NCBI GenBank assembly: GCA_032622095.1
Contig: CP136068.1
Span: 155,337,151 to 155,401,150 of the forward strand
Length of the DNA stretch: 64,000 nt
Origin: Siphonodentalium dalli
Lineage: Eukaryota > Mollusca > Scaphopoda > Gadilida > Siphonodentaliidae
Direction: 5' to 3'
Shown: positions 45,520 through 56,462 of the stretch, piece by piece
How positions within the stretch are numbered: position 1 is the first letter of the stretch
How the letters are laid out: each line of letters begins with the position of its first letter
The notes under the pieces: model-generated
What the model was told of the DNA's origin: nothing
The model's database searches: none
Seen by the model: only the letters and a program-made list of their open reading frames with translations
Position numbers and translations under genes: made by a program

Positions 45520-46990
45520 GACTAGTGTATAAATACTTACTTCATGCATTCTTTTCATCAATTATATGTATTATAACTCCCATCAGGAAACAAAGCATGT
45601 ACCAAGTGACAGTCTCATGTCACGAATGGCCTACTATGTGGACACATTTTCTTATCAAAACGCTCTATTATGTAGGGGGTTATCAACCATTGGTCTGGAA
45701 AAGGCCTATGAGCGGAACGCATGTATACACATTTATTCGATATACTCTTTAATCGTCGATTTCTCTTTATTGTCGTTAATTTATAGCATTATTAGTAGGA
45801 ATCTAAACTCGCCATTATATTTAGAAAATAATGAGTCAATACCAGTCAATACTGCTTTATTGGCGGTAAATGAAATTATTGCATCATGTATCGCAGCTAA
45901 ACAAGTGAGACAACTGATCACGACACAACAATTAGTAATATTTCTGAAGCCTTGAGTGGTTTGTAATACACAGTGTAAATTTTCATTATTGCTACCATTT
46001 AAGAAAACATGCCCCCGATAGGGCTACTATGCGAACACATGTCTATATTAATTTCACATATTCTTTACCGTTCTTTCATATATACTCCAAGCTCTCTGTT
46101 AATACAGAGGCATCAAAACATTGGTCTGGAAAAGACCTACTATGTGGATGCGTGTATACATATTTACTTGATGTATTCTTTAATCGTTCATTTCTCTTTA
46201 TTGTTGTTCATTTATAGCATTATTAGAAGAAATTTAGTCTAAAATCTCCATTACATGGAGACAATAAAGAGCCCATCTGATGTAGACTAATGAATAAATA
46301 CTTACTTCATATATTCTTTTCACCAATTAGAATTATATGTATTGTACATCCTATAAATTTAGTCAGTTATACAGAGGAAACAAAGCATGTACTACGTGAC
46401 AGTTTCGTGTTACGAAAAGGCCTACTATGTGAACACATGTGCATATTAATTTCACATATTCTTCTCAAAACGCTCTATTATATACGGGGGTATCAAACAT
46501 TGGTCTGGAAAAGCCCTGCTATGTGGACGCGTGTATACATATTTACTTCATATATGCATTCATAGTTCATTTCTCTTAATTGTCGTTCGTTTAATAGCAT
46601 TATTAGTAGAAATATAGTCTAATACCGTCGGTATATGGAGAAAATATAGCGTCAATACTGTTTTATTGTTGATAACTCAAATTATTGCATCATGTATCGC
46701 AACTAAACAAGCGAGACAACACAAAAATTAGTAATATTTCTGAAGCCTTGAGTGGTTTGTAATACACAGTGTATGTTTTCATTGTTGTTACCATTTTAGT
46801 GCATACTTTACTGATTTCTGTGTAAGAACGCTGGTCTCCATTGTTGTTATGATTGTGCCTATAACAACTGTCCATATTCTTCAAGCAAGCACTTACTTCA
46901 TATATTCTTTTCACCAATTACAATTATATGTATTGTACATCCTATAAATTTAGTCAGTTATACAGAGGAAACAAAGCATGTACTACGTGA
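45520..46990 (+). repeat. Direct repeats, about 400-bp unit, in left arm
   Basis: The phrase AAACAAAGCATGTAC, then GTGACAGT and CCTACTATGTG, recurs at about 45588, 46380 and 46970. TTGGTCTGGAAAAG and TATACATATTTACTT recur at about 45690, 46120 and 46500. The mirror-image set lies at about 51310-52750. Confidence 0.7.
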
Positions 46991-47499
46991 CAGTTTCATG
47001 TTACGAAAAGGCCTCTATGTGGTATGATGTATAAAAATTGCCATTTTCACAGGTAAATCACGTATAATCGCTCTTTAATGTATAGTTAAACTTAGTTTTC
47101 ACACGCAGTTATATGTCTTCGTGGACTATATACGTGGTATACTTCAGTATATACACGAAGTGAATGTGTTATAAGTATGCGTATCTGATTTATGTATTCG
47201 TCCGTGTTTCGTAAAGCAAATCCAATACATATAAGTGCGTTATGACGTACATTAAGTGACCTTTTCACTGTTAAATCAAGTAAAAAAGCCCTCTACTATA
47301 GTTAACTATTCAGTTCCACATACACTATAAGCTCTATGGTGGTCCGGTGTGTCTTATCAATATGCCATTATATGCACAAAGGTAATGTGTTCAAATATGT
47401 GGGTTATGATGTATACTTTAATGTTAAAGTATATAAGCACTCTTTAAGATATGCATATGCAGAATGTTGCCTCTTTACACTGACAGAAACAAAAAGGAA

Positions 47500-48050
47500 T
47501 ATATAATTTTGAGTACTACTCTTCATAAAACGTTAGAAAACCATAATCTAACAACGAATATCGAATAACCAAAGTGATTTCTTGATAAACATTTGAATTA
47601 TTCCGTCTATTTTGAATAACATTGGCAGAAAAAATGAATTTTGCAATGAGAGTTGGGACAAAAACTCGCATTTTGAGAGAAAAGGGTATCGTTTGTATCG
47701 TAGTCTTATAAAAACGAAGGCTTAATACGAACCTATTCGGCATATTGAGTGAATGTTTTAGAAAGAATAGCGAAGAACAATGTAATTACTTGATAAGCAT
47801 TGTAAATATTTCGTCTGTTTTAAATAAAATGGAAATATTTCGTCTATTTGAAATACAGTTGGAAGCAACAATCAAGTATTTAAATGAAATTTGGACCAAA
47901 ACTTGTAATTTGAGAAAACGTATATCATTTCTATCGAAGTCTTATAATAAAGGAAGGCTTTGTGCGAATCCATTCGGTCTAATGTGTGAATGTGTTCATC
48001 ATCGCAAATATAATGATGCAGAAATAAATATTTCCTAGAAAAATGTTAAC
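47500..48050 (+). repeat. Two diverged about 250-bp units in left arm
   Basis: CTTGATAAACATTT (or CTTGATAAGCATTG), TTCCGTCTATTTTGAATA, ATTGGCAG/GTTGGAAG and GTCTTATAA occur twice in the same order, at about 47575 and 47790. A mirror copy lies in the right arm near 50450-50830. Confidence 0.6.
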
Positions 48051-48608
48051 ATAGCTTGTATGTAACCGTAATAATATAGCATCTGAGTTAAAATGTTTCA
48101 TATTAGGACCATAACGAACCAATGCAAAAGATAGGGGGACATATTTTGCACATAAAAATACAATATTTTGTTTTTCATTCTCGATCAAAATAATGCAGGG
48201 TTGGCAATTATCAACAAAAAACAAATACTTTGAAACAAAAACGATCACATAAGAACGAATATCCAAGAGCTAGTGTGAAAATAACCCTCACATTTATAAA
48301 AAAAACTATAAAAATTCAGTTTTCGAGGAAGTCCTTCAAAATTATTGAATGTTTTCGTCTATGTTGGATCAAATTTGACACAAAAATCAATTAGCTCACT
48401 AACAGTTCGCGCAATATCTCATGTTTTGAGAAAACGTTTGCAAGTTTAGACAACAATATTGCTAGTGAACGTGAATATTTCATCCTGGAACTCATGAAAT
48501 ATGATAAAAATAGATGTAAAGACACTTCACGAGCCATTGTACCCCATAATTTGGTCAGGAGAAATGTGTATTTCATTTTTGACCCTTTATGTGTGGTAAC
48601 AACCAATG

Positions 48609-49785
48609 AAATTACAGCCCGTGGTATCCTAAAACATGAAGGAACATCATAAATGGAGTCAGTTTTGCCAATTTAGGCAACATTGTTGCCAGGGAAGTTG
48701 TACATTTCTTGTTGGAACTGATGAAATGTGATAAAAATTGATCAATAATCATTATTGATCAATTTTGATGAACCCTCATGGCTTTCAATTATGGTCATAA
48801 AGGCATCTGATAGTGTCATTGTAGCCAATAATCTGGTCAGGAGGAGTGTGAATTGGATATTTGACCCTTCATCTGTGGTAAAAAATGAATTAAGGGACAT
48901 GGGAGTGGTGTTCCTAGACATTAACCTAGAGCATAAATTGACTCAATTTTACAATTTTAGGCAACATTCTTGCCAGGGAAAGTGTATATTTCATGTTGGA
49001 ACTCATCAAATGTGATAAACATGCATCAAAAGACACTTACTGAGCTCTGATTACTTTGAGTTATGACAACAAATGCATCTCATACTAGATTGTAAGCCAT
49101 AATTTGGTCAGGAAAAGTGTAAATTTCATATTTTATCCTCCATGTGTTTTAAAAATCAATGTAATTACACCCCATCGGTCGCATAGACACAGCGTAAATG
49201 TTCTCAAGTTTTCAATTGTAGGCCACAATGTCGGCAGTGAAGGTAAACATTTCATGTTGGAACCAATGAAATGTGATAAAATGGATAAAAAGACACTTCC
49301 TGAGTCCTCATGACTGAGTTATGAACATAACGGGACATCATAGTGTATTGTAGGTCATAATTTGTCAGGAAAATTGTAAATTTCATGTTTTAAGCTTCAT
49401 GTGTTTTAAAAATATATGTAATTACAGCCATTGGGTCCCTAGAGATCAATCCACAGTCTATATGTAGTCCATATGCAATTTTAGGGAACAGTATTGCTAG
49501 TGAAGGTGAACATTTCATGCTGGAACTCGTGAAATATGATCAAAATAGATGAAAAGACACTTCCTGAGGCCTCAATTGTATGCCATAATGTGGTCAGGAG
49601 AAATGTGTATTGTATTTTGACCCTTGGTGCGTGGTAGCAATCAATGAAATTACACCCCATGGTATCCTCAGATATGAAGCAACATCACAAATGCACTCAG
49701 TTTTGGCAATTTAGACAAAATTGTTGATAGGGAAGTTGTACATTTCATGTTGGAACTGGTGAAATGTGATAATAATTGATCAAAA
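48609..49785 (+). repeat. Asymmetric core of the palindrome, about 265-bp tandem array
   Basis: Four and a half diverged direct units, each with GGCAACATTGTTGCCAGGGA, CATTTCATGTTGGAACT, AATGTGATAAAA, AAAAGACACTTCCTGAG, TAATTTGGTCAGGA and TTGACCCTTCATGTGT in order. The array continues into the inner end of each arm, where the unit direction flips, so the palindrome centre lies within a satellite. Confidence 0.85.
48734..48766. repeat. 33-nt perfect palindrome in the core
   Basis: AAAATTGATCAATAAT, one central C, then the exact reverse complement. It arises inside one tandem unit (others have only the first half), so it is a local fold-back duplication. Confidence 0.9.
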
Positions 49786-52700
49786 TTTCATTGATTGGTA
49801 CCACACATGAAGGGTCAAAAATGAAATACACATTTCTCCTGACCAAATTATGGGGTACAATGGCACTATGAGATGACTTGATGTTCATAACTCAAAGATA
49901 TGAGGGCTCGTGAAGTGTCTTTACATCTATTTTTATCATATTTCATGAGTTCCAGGATGAAATATTCACCGTCACTAGCAATATTGTTATCTAAAATTGC
50001 AAACGTTTTCTCAAAACATGAGATATTGCGCGAACTGTTAGTGAGCTAATTGATTTTTGTGTCAAATTTGATCCAACATAGACGAAAACATTCAATAATT
50101 TTGAAGGACTTACTCGAAAACTGAATTTGTTCACACTAGCTCTTGGATATTCGTTCTTATGTAATCGTTTTTGTTTCAAAGTATTTGTTTTTTGTTGATA
50201 ATTGACAACCCTGCATTATTTTGATCGAGAATGAAAAATAAAATATTGTATTTTTATGCACAAAATATGTCCCCTAACTTTTGCATTGGTTCGTTATGGT
50301 CCTAATATGAAACACTTTAACACATATGCTATATTATTACGGTTAAATACAAGTTATGTTAACATTTTTCTAGGAAATATTCATTTCTGCATCATTATAT
50401 TTGCGATGATGAACACATTCACACATTAGACTGAATGAATTCACACAAAGCCTTCCTTTATTCTAAGTCTTCGATAGAAATGATATACGTTTTCTCAAAT
50501 TACAAGTTTTTGGTCCAAATTTCATTTAAATACTTGCTTGTTGCTTCCAACTGTATTTCAAATAGACGAAATATTTCCATTTTATTTAAAACAGACGAAA
50601 TATTTACAATGCTTATCAAGTAATTACATTGTTCGTCGATATTCTTTCTAAAACATTCACTCAATATGCCGAATAGGTTCGTATTAAGCCTTCGTTGTTA
50701 TAAGACTACGATACAAACGATACCCTTTTCTCTCTTTTTTCTGCCAATGTTATTCAAAATAGACGGAATAATTCACATGTTTATCAAGAAATCACTTTGG
50801 TTCTTCGATATTCGTTGTTAGATTATGGTTTTCTAACGTTTTATGAAGAGTAGTACTCAAAATTATATATTCCTTTTTGTCTCTGTCAGTGTAAAGAGGC
50901 AACATGCTGCATATGCATATCTTAAAGAGTGCTTATATACTTTGACATTATAGTATACATCATAACCCACATATTTGAACACATTACCTTCGTGCATATA
51001 ATGGCATATTGATAAGACACACCGGACCACCATAGAGCTTATAGTGTATGTGGAACTGAATAGTTAACTATAGTAGAGGGCTTTTTACTTGATTTAACAG
51101 TGAAAAGGGCACTTAATGTACGTCATAACGCACTTATATGTATTGGATTTGCTTTACGAAATACGGACGTATACATAAATCAGATACGCATACTTATAAC
51201 ACATTCACTTCGCGTATATACTGAAGTATACCACGTATGTAGTCCACAAAGACATAGACCTGCGTGTGGAAACTCAGTTTAACTATATATTAAAGAGCGT
51301 TTGTCCGTGATTTACCTATGAAAATGGCAATTTTTATACATCATATCACATAGAGGTACCGTACTTGCTTTCAGAATATGGACAGTTATAGGCACAATCA
51401 TAACAACAATGGAGACCAGCGTTCTTACACATAAATCAGTAATGTATGCACTAAAATGGTAACAACAATGAAAACATACACTGTGTATTACAAACCACTC
51501 AAGGCTTCAGAAATATTTCTAATTTTTGTGTTGTCTCGCTTGTTTAGTTGCGATACATGATGCAATAATTTGAGTTACCAACAATAAAACAGTATTGACG
51601 CTATATGTTCTCCATATACCGACGGTTTTAGACTATATTTCTACTAATAATGCTATTAAACGAACGACAATTAAGAGAAATGAACTATGAATGCATATAT
51701 GAAGTAAATATGTATACACACGTCCACATAGCAGGGCTTTTCCAGACCAATGTTTGATACCCCCGTATATAATAGAGCGTTTTGAGAAGAATATGTGAAA
51801 TTAATATGCACATGTGTTCACATAGTAGGCCTTTTCGTAACATGAAACTGTCACGTAGTACATTCTTTGTTTCCTCTGTATAACGGACTAAATTTATAGG
51901 ATGTACAATACATATAATTGGTGAAAAGAATATATGAAGTAAGTATTTATGTATTAGTCTACATCAGATGGGCTCTTTATTGTCTCCATGTAATGGAGAT
52001 TTTAGACTAAATTTCTTCTAATAATGCTATAAATGAACGACAATAAAGAGAAATGAACGATTAAAGAATACATCCAGTAAATATGTATACACGCATCCAC
52101 ATAGTAGGTCTTTTCCAGACCAATGTTTTGATGCCTCTGTATTAACAGAGAGCTTGGAGTATATATATGAATGAACGGTAAAGAATATGTGAAATTAATA
52201 TAGACATGTGTTCGCATAGTAGCCCTATCGGGGGCATGTTTCCTTAAATGGTAGCAATAATGAAAATTTACACTGTGTATTACAAACCACTCAAGGCTTC
52301 AGAAATATTACTAATTTTTGTGTTGTGATCAGTTGTCTCACTTGTTTAGCTGCGATACATGATGCAATAATTTAATTTACCGCCAATAAAGCAGTATTGA
52401 CTGGTATTGACGCATTATTTTCTCAATATAACGGCGAGTTTAGATTCCTACTAATAATGCTATAAATTAACGACAATAAAGAGAAATCGACGATTAAAGA
52501 GTATATCGAATAAATGTGTATACACGCGTTCTGCTCGTAGGCATTTTACAGACCAATTGTTGATAACCCCCTACATAATAGAGCGTTTTGATAAGAAAAT
52601 GTGTCCACATAGTAGGCCTTTCGTGACATGAGACTGTTACTTGGTACATGCTTTGTTTCCTCTGTATAACAGACTATCTTGATGGGAGTTATAATACATA

Positions 52701-54223
52701 TAATTGATGAAAAGAATGCATGAAGTAAGTATTTATACACTAGTCTACGTAAGATGGGCTCTTTATTTTCTCCATTTAATGGAGAGTTTAGAGTAATGAT
52801 ATGAATGAACTATGACTAGAATACATCGAAGAAACAGACACCAATGCGATACTCATACAATCAATGGAACAATTAATATACATGATATGAGACATAAAAT
52901 ACAACAGACAGTATCGTGTGCAACCGCTATGGTATCATATGAATGAACCGTCATACACAACGATGTTACAACCAAAACTGCCGTATGGACGAAATAATGG
53001 AACTGATTAAACATTTGATACCCGACATGTCATTCCACTCTATACATGGTCAGTTCGATATCTAGCGAAAGTGACGTGCACCTTTAAGGTATGTGACCAA
53101 AATGTGTTGTATTGTATTCTATATGACCATTTCTGCAGTAAATAACGACACATCATTACTAGTGGGACTATGTGTGAAGCTATTTGAATTAAATGAGCTT
53201 ACTATGGTGGACATGTTCAACCAGATACGTTCTTCAAATAAGAAAATGTTGGGATTTAAATTGAAGCTTAATTAGCCCTTCAAGCTTTCCAAATCAAGGT
53301 TATGGCGTGAAACAACCTGGAGAGAAAGATTTTAATTAGTTATTAATGTGGGTTCAAATAGAAACACATGGAGAAGGCCAGGATTTGACCCGTATGGAGC
53401 TTCATAGCCCATTAAAGGCGCACCGATGGGTGTGGATAACTTTAATATGTCATGTTTAGGCCAGAAGCCACGAGGAACCCATTGCTGTCCATGTGTGTAC
53501 CCCATATATACTGCTATATGCAGTCGACATACACAGGACCTCAGTTCCTCCTTTCCTGTATGGCTATTCCAAACCCATTTAGTGCGATGCGTTTGAAAAT
53601 ATACAGAGCGTTATTAAGAAGGATCGCTGATGCGTATAATATAACCAATATTTAGTCAAAATTGTAAGAAAACCCATTATTGAAACACTGCGTTTGATAG
53701 TGTAGGGATTTGACCATATAATGGTTATCAGTGAAGTGATGACATGTGCACTGAAGGACCTCAGTCAGTAAAAGCTAGTTCAGACCATATGAGAGCCACA
53801 TATGAGAACCATCAAACACACGAGACCCATATGTGAGAACCATGGGAACCATTATGAGAACCACACTCACCACCCCATGCCTATACCCAAATAAACACCA
53901 TGGCGACAGCGAAACAGTACGAAGCTTCTCCCCACACGGACACTGTTGTCTTCCATGGATAATTTCTGACCTCACGTTGAGACCAAATTTCAGCCAAAGG
54001 GATCCCGTGGTTTCTGAGAAAATTATATTACAATTATGGACGGATGACGGACGAAGAGTGATGGGTTTAGTTTCCACACAGATGTGTACCAACACGTTTT
54101 GAGGCTGATATAGATGAAGTGTCCGTTTTGTTATTGTTACGATGTGAAATGGGCTAGTTCATACCTGTAGTATCAGTTTCACTGGCCAGTGTCACTTAGA
54201 AACAATCTTACGGATCATTGTGA
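49786..54223 (-). repeat. 10-kb palindrome, right arm (4.44 kb)
   Basis: Partner of 44039-48608. The outer end, GGATCATTGTGA at 54212-54223, is followed by unrelated sequence (CATACAAAGG). Differences include compensating codon-scale changes and short indels spread along the arm, so the two arms have diverged as separate sequences. No target-site duplication is evident next to the ends. Confidence 0.92.
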
Positions 54224-54887
54224 CATACAAAGGTCTTCAAAGGGAAGTCTATAATATGAGTAATATTTTCGCAGGGGTTTTAAAGTGGCATATATATATA
54301 TATATATAATAGGTGTGTCTTCACATTAGCAAAGATGTCCCAAGGAAGGAGGAAATATTAATAATCAAGGATGTACTCCCAATACAGGGGGGGGGGGGGG
54401 GGTAATTTAACGTGTTTCAGTCAATGGGGCGATTAGGAATGAATAAATTATGGAAAATAAGATGTGAAGATGCCTATATGACATCTGTAGAGTGTGCTAA
54501 CGGATTTAGTCATAGAAAGAGTAATATCCAAGATGGATGCCTCGTTCAAATTCTATAGAGCCCATCTGGAGGTGCTACTAAACAGGGAATTTTTCAGAAA
54601 CTTGGAGATGAAAGTGGATATTCGAAGATTATGAGGGATTAGAAGCTGTAAGAGCGAATAAAAAGAAAGAAAAAATGAGGTGGTAGATAAAAAAGAGGGA
54701 TAAAAAAAGATAACAAAGTAAAATAATGAATATATTGAGGAAAGCCGCCCCTTTTCTGTGGATATGGGTTATATATCATGAGTGATGACAAAACATTGAA
54801 TTTCCACGATATGATGAAATAATAAGCATGTCATACAATACTTAGCCAATGGCGGGGGAGTCAGCCGGTAGGTTTCACGAGGGATTG
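54224..54887. other. No gene; (TA)n and G16
   Basis: Contains (TA)n at about 54291-54309 and a G16 run at 54387-54402. Purine-rich on the plus strand near 54640-54720. Confidence 0.55.
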
Positions 54888-55005
54888 CATCAGATTCCAA
54901 TGACTCAGGCGTTGCGTCGGAAGTAGGCATTGCGCCAGATTCGAATGACTCAGGCATTGCGCCAGAAGTAGGGATTGCGTCAGATTCGAATGACAGGCAT
55001 TGCAG
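54888..55005 (-). repeat. 45-bp minisatellite, about 2.7 copies
   Basis: The unit contains CAGATTCGAATGACTCAGGC, then ATTGCG and AGAAGTAGG. 45 bp is 15 codons, and on the minus strand the array reads PTSDATPESLESDAI-like repeats. The open frame runs from 54957 to 54769. A short acidic Ser/Pro repeat could be coding, but no gene context supports it. Confidence 0.75.
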
Positions 55006-55139
55006 AAGGCGGAGTTTCTTATGGGCTGGATCTTATTCTAGGGTTAGGAGACGTGGGTAGACCACTCAATATCCCCTCAGGTGTAGTGTGGAACCCTTAT
55101 AAGTGGCAGTGGGTTAGATATATTAAAAGACAGTTAATT

Positions 55140-55437
55140 TTTATTTAATTTTAAATTGTTTTGAAATTTTAGAAAAAATTGAAGTTTTTGAAGTTTTTCA
55201 TTTTCTTTAATTTAGGATTTTTTTTTAAAGTTTTTCATTTTTTTTGTTTATATTTTTGAATTTTGTTTTAAGTTTTTTGAGATTTTTTAAGTTTTTAAAC
55301 TTTATTGAAATTTTTTGATATTTTTGAGATTTTTGAAGTTTTTAAAACTTTTTTTGAATTTTTTTGAAATTTTTGAGATTTTTAAGTTTTTAAACGTTTG
55401 AAATTTTGTGAAATTTTTGAGATTTTTGAAGTTTTCA
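55140..55437. repeat. T-rich low-complexity tract
   Basis: Imperfect repeats of TTTTTGAAATTTTTGAGA and TTTTTGAAGTTTTTAAA, about 300 bp. Confidence 0.9.
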
Positions 55438-55605
55438 ATGCGAGTGTCACTTTAACATTATCCCACAGTGTGTGCCATGTATCACTTTAACATTCATCCA
55501 TAGTGAGAGCCTAGTGTCACTTTAACAATCATCGACAGTAGGTGCCTAGTGTCCCTTTAAATTATCTATGAGTACCGAGTGTCCCTTTAACATTCAAGAC
55601 TGAAG
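55438..55605 (+). repeat. Minisatellite, about 45-bp unit
   Basis: GTGTCACTTTAACATTCATC, then CACAGTGTGTGCC, four diverged copies; the last two read GTGTCCCTTTAA. Confidence 0.8.
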
Positions 55606-55950
55606 CTATCCCCACCAAGGTACTCACGTGATATACATGTAGATAATATACCGTTCATATGGAGGAGGCGGGAGTTAACCAGCGGGGTCATGTCCGGACA
55701 TGCCCAACCGGCATACAAATAGACCATGATGCAACAATATGTCCCCCAAACATCTCGATTCGGGACGCAACTATCGGTGATAAACTAACACAAATGATTT
55801 CGTCATCGAGAGTAATTCCATTTAATTATTATATAAGAATGACGGTGTGTATCGTCAATTTGGATTAATATTCGTAACAAATAACTAATTTGAGCAAGTT
55901 TGTTCTCAATTTATATCTGATCACCCTACCGGAGTGTTTCACATCACTTT
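55606..55950. other. No recognised feature
   Basis: A 69-codon ORF at 55659 has no motif and no splice support. Confidence 0.45.
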
Positions 55951-56231
55951 AAGATGTCTGATTTATAATGTTTATACGGGTCAAGCCCGTTTGTACCAAC
56001 GCATACAAATTTATATGCGATAAATTACAAACCATTGCGAGTAATTGCAAACATTTATGATAAATCTCAAACTGCGATAAATCACAAACATCTTTGTGAT
56101 AAATCGCCAAGTAGTTTGCTCACGGATTTGTTTGTGATTTATCGCAAAGTTATTTTGCGATTTATCGGGCTACAACAGATCGATTGGTGGTACACCCAGA
56201 CCTGATTAAGATGTTTGATTTATGTTTACTT
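55951..56231. repeat. Hairpin-rich insert between 20-bp imperfect direct repeats
   Basis: Flanks: TTAAGATGTCTGATTTATAA near 55950 and TTAAGATGTTTGATTTATGT near 56208. Between them GCGATAAATCACAAAC and variants occur four times forward, then inverted as TTTGTGATTTATCGC and TTTGCGATTTATCG near 56140-56170, so the region folds strongly. It may be a small TIR element with a long target duplication. Confidence 0.55.
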
Positions 56232-56235
56232 TTAT

Positions 56236-56462
56236 GCTTAGACTCCCAACAGGACGGTACTGCATAAATGTGTTTTCTGGATATTGTCTACATCCTACCT
56301 AGCTTGTCCTTTATTTCGTTAGGGGTTGGACTTATTGCGGTACCTATCTCTTTATGACTCCGCTTGGTTTGTTGAACAGATTACCCGTAAAACAGTGCAT
56401 CGTTTCGAGTGGACTCAAACATGGGCACTGGGTGTCGTGTATTTAATTTATATTAATATAAT
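56236..56462 (+). repeat. Dispersed repeat, copy 1 of 2
   Basis: Matches 59397-59636 at about 88% by eye (GCTTAGACTCCCAACAGGAC, TTTCTGGATATTGTCTACAT, TTGGACTTATTGCGGTACC, GGCATGGGCACTG). Both copies end in GTGTATTTAATTTATATTAA. Unknown family; ORFs inside have no motif. Confidence 0.85.

Larger units (their letters stand above)
44039..48608 (+). repeat. 10-kb palindrome, left arm (4.57 kb)
   Basis: Reverse-complementary to 49786-54223. Anchors: TCACAATGATCCGTAAGATT at the outer end; a 60-codon ORF at 44991-45173 repeated residue for residue at 53093-53275; and TCAGGAGAAATGTGTATTTC at the inner end. By eye the outer 300 bp are about 94% identical, with scattered substitutions and indels (for example, a 43-bp gap near 48535). 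The arm itself is built of decayed tandem repeats: about 400-bp units at 45.5-47.0 kb, others at 47.04-47.47 and 47.5-48.3 kb. No transposase or other protein is recognised. Confidence 0.92.

Noticed and set aside
44039-54223. Palindrome as a trivial assembly duplicate
   Set aside because: Arms differ by several percent plus indels and the core is not mirrored, so an identical-read artefact is unlikely. A haplotype mis-join is still possible and is stated in the finding.
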